A stretch of DNA of 37,134 nucleotides from Magnetospirillum sp. UT-4 (GTDB lineage: Bacteria; Pseudomonadota; Alphaproteobacteria; Rhodospirillales; Magnetospirillaceae), in NCBI RefSeq assembly GCF_902729435.1, contig NZ_CACVCG010000033.1, positions 54,683-91,816 on the forward strand, written 5' to 3'. The translations under genes were made by a program, and so were the position numbers. Under the pieces are notes generated by a model that worked only from the letters and a program-made list of their open reading frames with translations, did not search any database and was not told the origin of the DNA. Below, one piece after another: positions 33,731 to 37,134 of this stretch (its first letter is position 1; each line of letters begins with the position of its first letter).

Positions 33731-34125
33731 CCGCACCTGCCCGGTTCACGGGGACACCCCCCTGATGGGCAAAGGCCTCGCCGGATTGGCCCCCAGGCCA
33801 GCCGTCCAGAGGGTCGGCGCCGGGGCATAACAGCAGGCCCAGCAGATAAGTGCAGTGGCACCGTAATCCCGAGGTCATCCGCCTGTTCGAACCGGTCAAT
33901 GCGTCCTGAATGAACCCTGCGCGCGGGGCGCCGAACGGGTGAGGGCGTCTGCTTCGGGCCGGGAGGGGAAGGGCGGGAATGAGGGGCGGGGTAAATAAAG
34001 CGGACCTTTGGGTTAAGTGCCCCCAGCACATGGGCGTGTTTGCCGCCCTCGCCGGATCGCGCCTTCGACCTGTGCCGCCGCTCGCTCGCGGAGGCAGTTG
34101 CCGGACGACATCGAAGCCGAACTTG

Positions 34126-34144
34126 CCCCGCTGGTAAAGCGGGG
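34126..34144 (-). terminator. Hairpin after the nucleoside cassette
   Basis: CCCCGCT (34126-34132) and AGCGGGG (34138-34144) form a perfect 7-bp stem with a 5-base loop, beginning two bases after the last stop of the cassette. No clear T-run follows on the minus strand, so termination strength is uncertain. Confidence 0.45.
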
Positions 34145-34146
34145 GG

Positions 34147-35901
34147 TCAGGGTGAGGTTGGGCTAATCCATTCCTTGGGGAAGCGGGCGATCAGCATTTT
34201 GGCGTACACTGCGGCGAGCGCGGCGGCATAATACTGCCAATCGTCCCGCTTCTCGATGGTGCAGTAGTCGCAAGTCCCTCTGATTACCATGCCGTGTGCG
34301 CCGAGAAGGCTCATCGCGCGGTGGACAGCGCTTCCCTCCATTTCGATCGCTCGGGCGTTGAAGGTCTCGCGGATCGCGTCACGCCGGACCTCATCCTTGA
34401 CGACGATGTTCCCAGAGGCGATGACACCTTCATGGATGACCGGCGAGAGGTTCACCCGCCGGGCATCGGGCGGATGCTTAACCTTACGCCCTTTGACCTT
34501 GAGGACATCTTCGTCCGTCGGGCGCTGGAACATCTCTCCGAGCGTCCCGATCTCGTCTTTCCACGGGATCGCGTCCAGGATCGCATCACGGCCCAGAAGC
34601 CCCACAACCTGACGAAATTCCATGCCCACCTGCTGCGGGGTTGCCCGCGCTTCAAATACGCCGTCCTTGTACGCCCCAAAATCGTGTTGCACGATGTGGG
34701 TGGAAATGACGAGGTCGCCCAGACGAACGTGCTTTTCGGTATCGGTCAGATTGGGACATGCGCCGGCAATGCCGACCATCAATGCATATTTGATCGAAGG
34801 GTAGGACCGTTTCAGATTCGCAGCGACAATCCCCGCATCCGTGGTTCCCATGCCGTTAATGGATGCGTGCAAAACTGGGATGGCCATGCCATCCCGATGC
34901 TCGATGGTACCGAGTTCATAAGCGATCGGATCGCCGGAGACTGCGGCGTCCGCCGGCGTGTTGAGGATTTTGGTGACGGCCGCTGCTTCGTGCTTCAGCG
35001 CGGTGATGATGGCGATCCGCGGGGTATTGGCTGACATGGCCCGTTGTCTGACCTCTTCTTCGATTTCCGCCAGAGCCTTCATCATGCGCGGATTTTCCCG
35101 CGCGGCTGCGAAAAGTTCGGCCGGCGGAAGGTTGATCATGTCGGCCAGCGCCGCGTGCGTGAGCAGGATGCGATGGGCGCGCGAATAATCCAAGTCGCGG
35201 TTGGGGTTTCCCGATGGCACGGAGCGGGAAAACCCGAGCCGTTTCATTTCCTGAAAAACAGAAGCCCCCAAGTCTATAGCATAGCTTCGAAAGTACGCCT
35301 CGTTCAACACAGTGTGAAGAGTGTTGACCGTCTTGCGGGTGATTGTCTTTGCCCCGAAAAGGATGGGCCGGGCGTGATCGACAAGAAAGGCCTTTCCTTC
35401 CAGCCTTTCCGGGAGTTCCGGAAAAATTGAGTCCGCACCGGTGGGAAGATCGTCCAATGTCATCCGCCGAAACAGGTTCTCGCACTCCCCCGAGGCGAAA
35501 AGCCGTCGCCAATCTGTCACGATGTCGGTCGTCGTGCTCCGGACCCGTGCGTGCCAGGGTAAAGGCACGTGAATGTCGATCGAACGATAAACCGACCCCT
35601 GGTACGATTCCTCGTCGTATTGGGGCCGCTTGTCCTCAACGAATTCCTGGATGTTGGTGTTGCTGCCAACAAGGACGATCAGGTCGCCGAGCTCGGGATT
35701 CATAAAGGGTTCGCAAAGTTCCCGGCAGATGGGGTTTTCGAAAAATGAGGCGGCAGGGACGTAGACCCGGTCGCACACCAGCACCGCGAGCCTGAGTGCG
35801 ATCGCCATTTCCGTCCGCGCCGCGCGATCGCTTGACGTTACCCCCTTCTCCTCCAAAAAATGGATATCGAAGAAGTGGAGAAACATTCTCCGGCCGGGCA
35901 T
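34147..35901 (-). CDS. Two-domain protein with C-terminal nucleoside phosphorylase/nucleosidase domain
   Basis: The protein has 584 residues. The first ~290 form a domain I do not recognise. The C-terminal ~290 (from about residue 293, PRIAIITALKHEAAAV) are a phosphorylase/MTA-SAH nucleosidase fold: a catalytic-type Glu in ALKHE, VGIAGACPN, RLGDLVISTHIVQHD, the AIEMEGSAV purine/ribose motif and GTCDY with the late Asp. It probably splits N-glycosidic bonds of a nucleoside or nucleotide. Domains of this family are known as effectors in several bacterial immune systems, so defence is possible but unproven. ATG at 35901 overlaps the previous stop as TGATG; a GTG at 35904 also exists. Composition is clearly lower in GC than the operons to the left. 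Confidence 0.75.
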   Translation of the reverse strand: MPGRRMFLHFFDIHFLEEKGVTSSDRAARTEMAIALRLAVLVCDRVYVPAASFFENPICRELCEPFMNPELGDLIVLVGSNTNIQEFVEDKRPQYDEESYQGSVYRSIDIHVPLPWHARVRSTTTDIVTDWRRLFASGECENLFRRMTLDDLPTGADSIFPELPERLEGKAFLVDHARPILFGAKTITRKTVNTLHTVLNEAYFRSYAIDLGASVFQEMKRLGFSRSVPSGNPNRDLDYSRAHRILLTHAALADMINLPPAELFAAARENPRMMKALAEIEEEVRQRAMSANTPRIAIITALKHEAAAVTKILNTPADAAVSGDPIAYELGTIEHRDGMAIPVLHASINGMGTTDAGIVAANLKRSYPSIKYALMVGIAGACPNLTDTEKHVRLGDLVISTHIVQHDFGAYKDGVFEARATPQQVGMEFRQVVGLLGRDAILDAIPWKDEIGTLGEMFQRPTDEDVLKVKGRKVKHPPDARRVNLSPVIHEGVIASGNIVVKDEVRRDAIRETFNARAIEMEGSAVHRAMSLLGAHGMVIRGTCDYCTIEKRDDWQYYAAALAAVYAKMLIARFPKEWISPTSP

Positions 35902-36422
35902 CACCAGTCCTCAAAAAAACTCAGCTGTCTTGGCTGTAATTCTGCCAACCGAGAGTGGTGCCTGGCAACAAGGTAATCTACCCTGCCTGCAAGAGGGGTC
36001 GCGCCCCAGGCTGTCAATTCGTCCGAGTAGGAATGCGGGACGTCGTTCAGCAGAAAAATTTGCTTTCCCGTCGCGAATGCGATCGCGATCTCGGCAAAAG
36101 CATTGGGGCCAATGTAATCGATCTCGCCATGTTTCTCCATGTTAACCACCAATATGGCGAATGTGGACGGGTTCTTGATCCGCCTGATGTGGTCGAGGGA
36201 GAGCTTTCGCTTCACTGAATCATGGGTGTCTAGGGTTGTGCACAGCGTTACGCCATCTTCCAGTGTGGGGAGCACGCTTGGGACATGGGCTTCCCCCAGT
36301 TCCTTATGTACATGCATCATTTGTGGCAGGAAGGTCATGCTACCGCAAATGACTACCCGGGGCCGGAAATCGACATCGCGGCGCAGTGGCTTATGCAGAA
36401 ACGACAAGGCGCGCCTCCGCAT
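35901..36422 (-). CDS. Nucleoside 2-deoxyribosyltransferase-like protein A
   Basis: This 173-residue protein has a Rossmann-like fold of the nucleoside deoxyribosyltransferase/SLOG kind. The sheet start is VVICGSMTF (about 23-31), a central strand is FAILVVNMEKHGEIDYIGPNAFAEIA, with a candidate catalytic Glu in NAFAEIAIAFATGK, then IFLLNDVP. Small proteins of this pattern occur widely and are mostly uncharacterised. The ATG at 36422 overlaps the upstream gene by 32 bases. A TTG at 36407 with GGAGG six bases before it is an alternative start. The end overlaps the nucleosidase gene. Function is not known. Confidence 0.7.
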   Translation of the reverse strand: MRRRALSFLHKPLRRDVDFRPRVVICGSMTFLPQMMHVHKELGEAHVPSVLPTLEDGVTLCTTLDTHDSVKRKLSLDHIRRIKNPSTFAILVVNMEKHGEIDYIGPNAFAEIAIAFATGKQIFLLNDVPHSYSDELTAWGATPLAGRVDYLVARHHSRLAELQPRQLSFFEDW

Positions 36423-36861
36423 CTGCTATTACGGAGCCGCGATCCCAGGTGAAAGCGCGAACGTCATTCGCCGCAAATCTAATGCCCAACTCTACGGCTG
36501 AAATGACGTGACTAGAAGGTATTTGTATTGGTAAATCTTTGATGGTCTCTGAGACATAAAGCGGCTTGCCAGCCTGAATAATTCTACCAATTTCGTAGCA
36601 TGTGGTCCTCCCCACGTATCCGCCGGGCGCGACGACATAAATTGCGTCAGCTTCAAAAATGTTGCACAAGGTGACGGCTTGGATCTCAGCGTCGCTGTAT
36701 TCGGCCCGGTCGGTCTCAAAACGGACAAAATCGACCTCAGCGACAGCCAAGTCGCTTCCGGCCGGCGAGGTCACGTGCAAACCGGCATCCCGAAACACGC
36801 CGATCACGTCCTTGACGGCCGGGTAATGCTGTTTGAAACTGCCAATTACGGCGACTTTCAC
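36391..36861 (-). CDS. Nucleoside 2-deoxyribosyltransferase-like protein B
   Basis: This 156-residue protein is a second, distinct member of the same superfamily. MKVAVIGSFKQHY opens the fold; DAIYVVAPGGYVGRTTCYEIGRI carries the likely catalytic Glu, and GKPLYVSE follows. A GTG at 36861 is chosen because GGAGG lies just upstream and the protein then begins at the first strand. An in-frame GTG at 36897 would be only a few bases from the predicted transcription start. It is the first gene of the cassette. The sequence is AT-rich for this genome: 23 G or C in the 60 bases from 36481 to 36540. Substrate unknown. Confidence 0.72.
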   Translation of the reverse strand: MKVAVIGSFKQHYPAVKDVIGVFRDAGLHVTSPAGSDLAVAEVDFVRFETDRAEYSDAEIQAVTLCNIFEADAIYVVAPGGYVGRTTCYEIGRIIQAGKPLYVSETIKDLPIQIPSSHVISAVELGIRFAANDVRAFTWDRGSVIADAEARLVVSA

Positions 36862-36906
36862 GACGCCTCCGATCCAATCGGTCGTGCCGACACCCACTTC
36901 GGCAAC

Positions 36907-36935
36907 AACATATAGTGCTTAGTTGCGCGCGTCAA
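36907..36935 (-). promoter_or_regulatory. Sigma-70 promoter of the nucleoside cassette
   Basis: On the minus strand, TTGACG (36930-36935) and TATGTT (36907-36912) are 17 bases apart. Transcription would begin near 36900, leaving about 40 bases before the GTG at 36861. It shows that the cassette can be expressed on its own. Confidence 0.7.
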
Positions 36936-37134
36936 CGCAGAGCCCCCGTCTTCCCACCACCCGCCCTGCCCGGTGGAGCCGCATAAGGTTGTCCCCGGTC
37001 AGCCCGAATGATGGTTGTCCTTGCTTTGTCCGCTGTTGGGAGCCGGCGCCAATCCTCGGAACGACCGCCATGGGCGCAAACCGGTCAAAGCCGGTCAGCG
37101 GGCTGCATGGCGTTGATGCGTCTACAGCCTCCAT
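36936..37134. other. Right edge without a supported gene
   Basis: About 200 bases with no gene I would support. A minus-strand frame open to the window edge (36919-37134) has no protein family features. CCGGTCAAAGCCGGTCAG near 37080-37097 is a small direct repeat. The next gene lies outside the window. Confidence 0.35.

Larger units (their letters stand above)
33390..34146. other. Gene-free stretch between the core operons and the nucleoside cassette
   Basis: About 750 bases without a gene I would support. The first part (33480-33620) is GC-rich palindromic DNA, the middle has a 10-base tandem repeat (33691-33730), and the rest is featureless apart from a hairpin at 34126-34144. A minus-strand open frame (33708-34031) lacks a binding site and normal composition. 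The region marks the change from high-GC chromosome to the lower-GC cassette and may be an insertion boundary. No tRNA gene is visible. Confidence 0.5.

Noticed and set aside
33877-33890. TTCGAA-containing motif that resembles a tRNA T-loop
   Set aside because: The bases on either side do not pair as a T-arm and no acceptor or anticodon stem is found.
33708-34031. Minus-strand open frame of 107 codons in the gene-free stretch
   Set aside because: No ribosome binding site, proline/arginine-rich composition typical of a GC-rich non-coding frame, and a second frame on the same strand is equally open.
36919-37134. Minus-strand open frame reaching the right edge
   Set aside because: No protein family features, and it ends inside the promoter region of the nucleoside cassette; too little sequence to judge.

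Overview
The window looks like the chromosome of a high-GC alphaproteobacterium, probably a Rhodospirillales member of the Magnetospirillum/Phaeospirillum kind. The evidence is the strong G/C third-position bias, the quinone-linked respiratory complexes, a sigma-54-type hydrogenase promoter and short palindromic repeats typical of alphaproteobacterial intergenic DNA. The genus is inferred, not shown.

Layout. 1-2442: intergenic repeats, an RlpA lipoprotein, and a 23S/tRNA uridine-methyltransferase-like gene on the opposite strand. 2443-4866 (minus): lipoprotein, MlaD-type MCE protein and MlaF-type ATPase of a lipid transporter whose permease gene is absent. 4871-13251 (minus): a Hyb/Hyd-2-type periplasmic [NiFe] hydrogenase with maturation genes, transcribed as hybO-hybA-hybB-hybC-hybD-hypC-hupK-hypA-hypB. 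It sits behind a very good -24/-12 promoter at 13371-13386. 13558-14019 (plus): a TPR protein. 14217-28803 (plus): a tightly packed organosulfonate operon, xsc-pta-tctC-tctB-tctA-sauS-like-sucC-like-sucD-like-soeA-soeB-soeC-CBS/BON. 28807-33389: a DsrE protein and a TauE/SafE exporter (minus), a secreted alpha/beta hydrolase (minus), an ArsR-rhodanese regulator (plus) and an ABC-F ATPase (plus). 33390-34146: gene-free repeat-rich DNA. 34147-36861 (minus): a visibly lower-GC cassette of three overlapping genes with its own sigma-70-type promoter, encoding two nucleoside-deoxyribosyltransferase-like proteins and a two-domain nucleosidase/phosphorylase protein.

How the genes work together. The sulfonate operon reads as a complete route for sulfoacetate. 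A tripartite tricarboxylate-type transporter imports it, a two-subunit succinyl-CoA-synthetase-like ligase makes sulfoacetyl-CoA, and an acylating dehydrogenase reduces this to sulfoacetaldehyde. Xsc then cleaves it with phosphate to acetyl phosphate and sulfite, Pta makes acetyl-CoA, and SoeABC oxidises sulfite to sulfate and passes electrons to quinone. The adjacent TauE and DsrE proteins probably deal with excess sulfite or reactive sulfur. The tauE promoter and the ArsR-rhodanese promoter carry related AT-rich operators (15 of 20 positions identical), which suggests one regulator acts on both. The hydrogenase is a second quinone-reducing complex, divergent from the sulfonate operon with the TPR gene between.

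The least explained piece is the three-gene nucleoside cassette near the right end. All three proteins belong to folds that make or break N-glycosidic bonds, and the cassette looks horizontally acquired. It is the best candidate here for an undescribed system, possibly phage defence or nucleotide salvage/signalling; that role is inference only.
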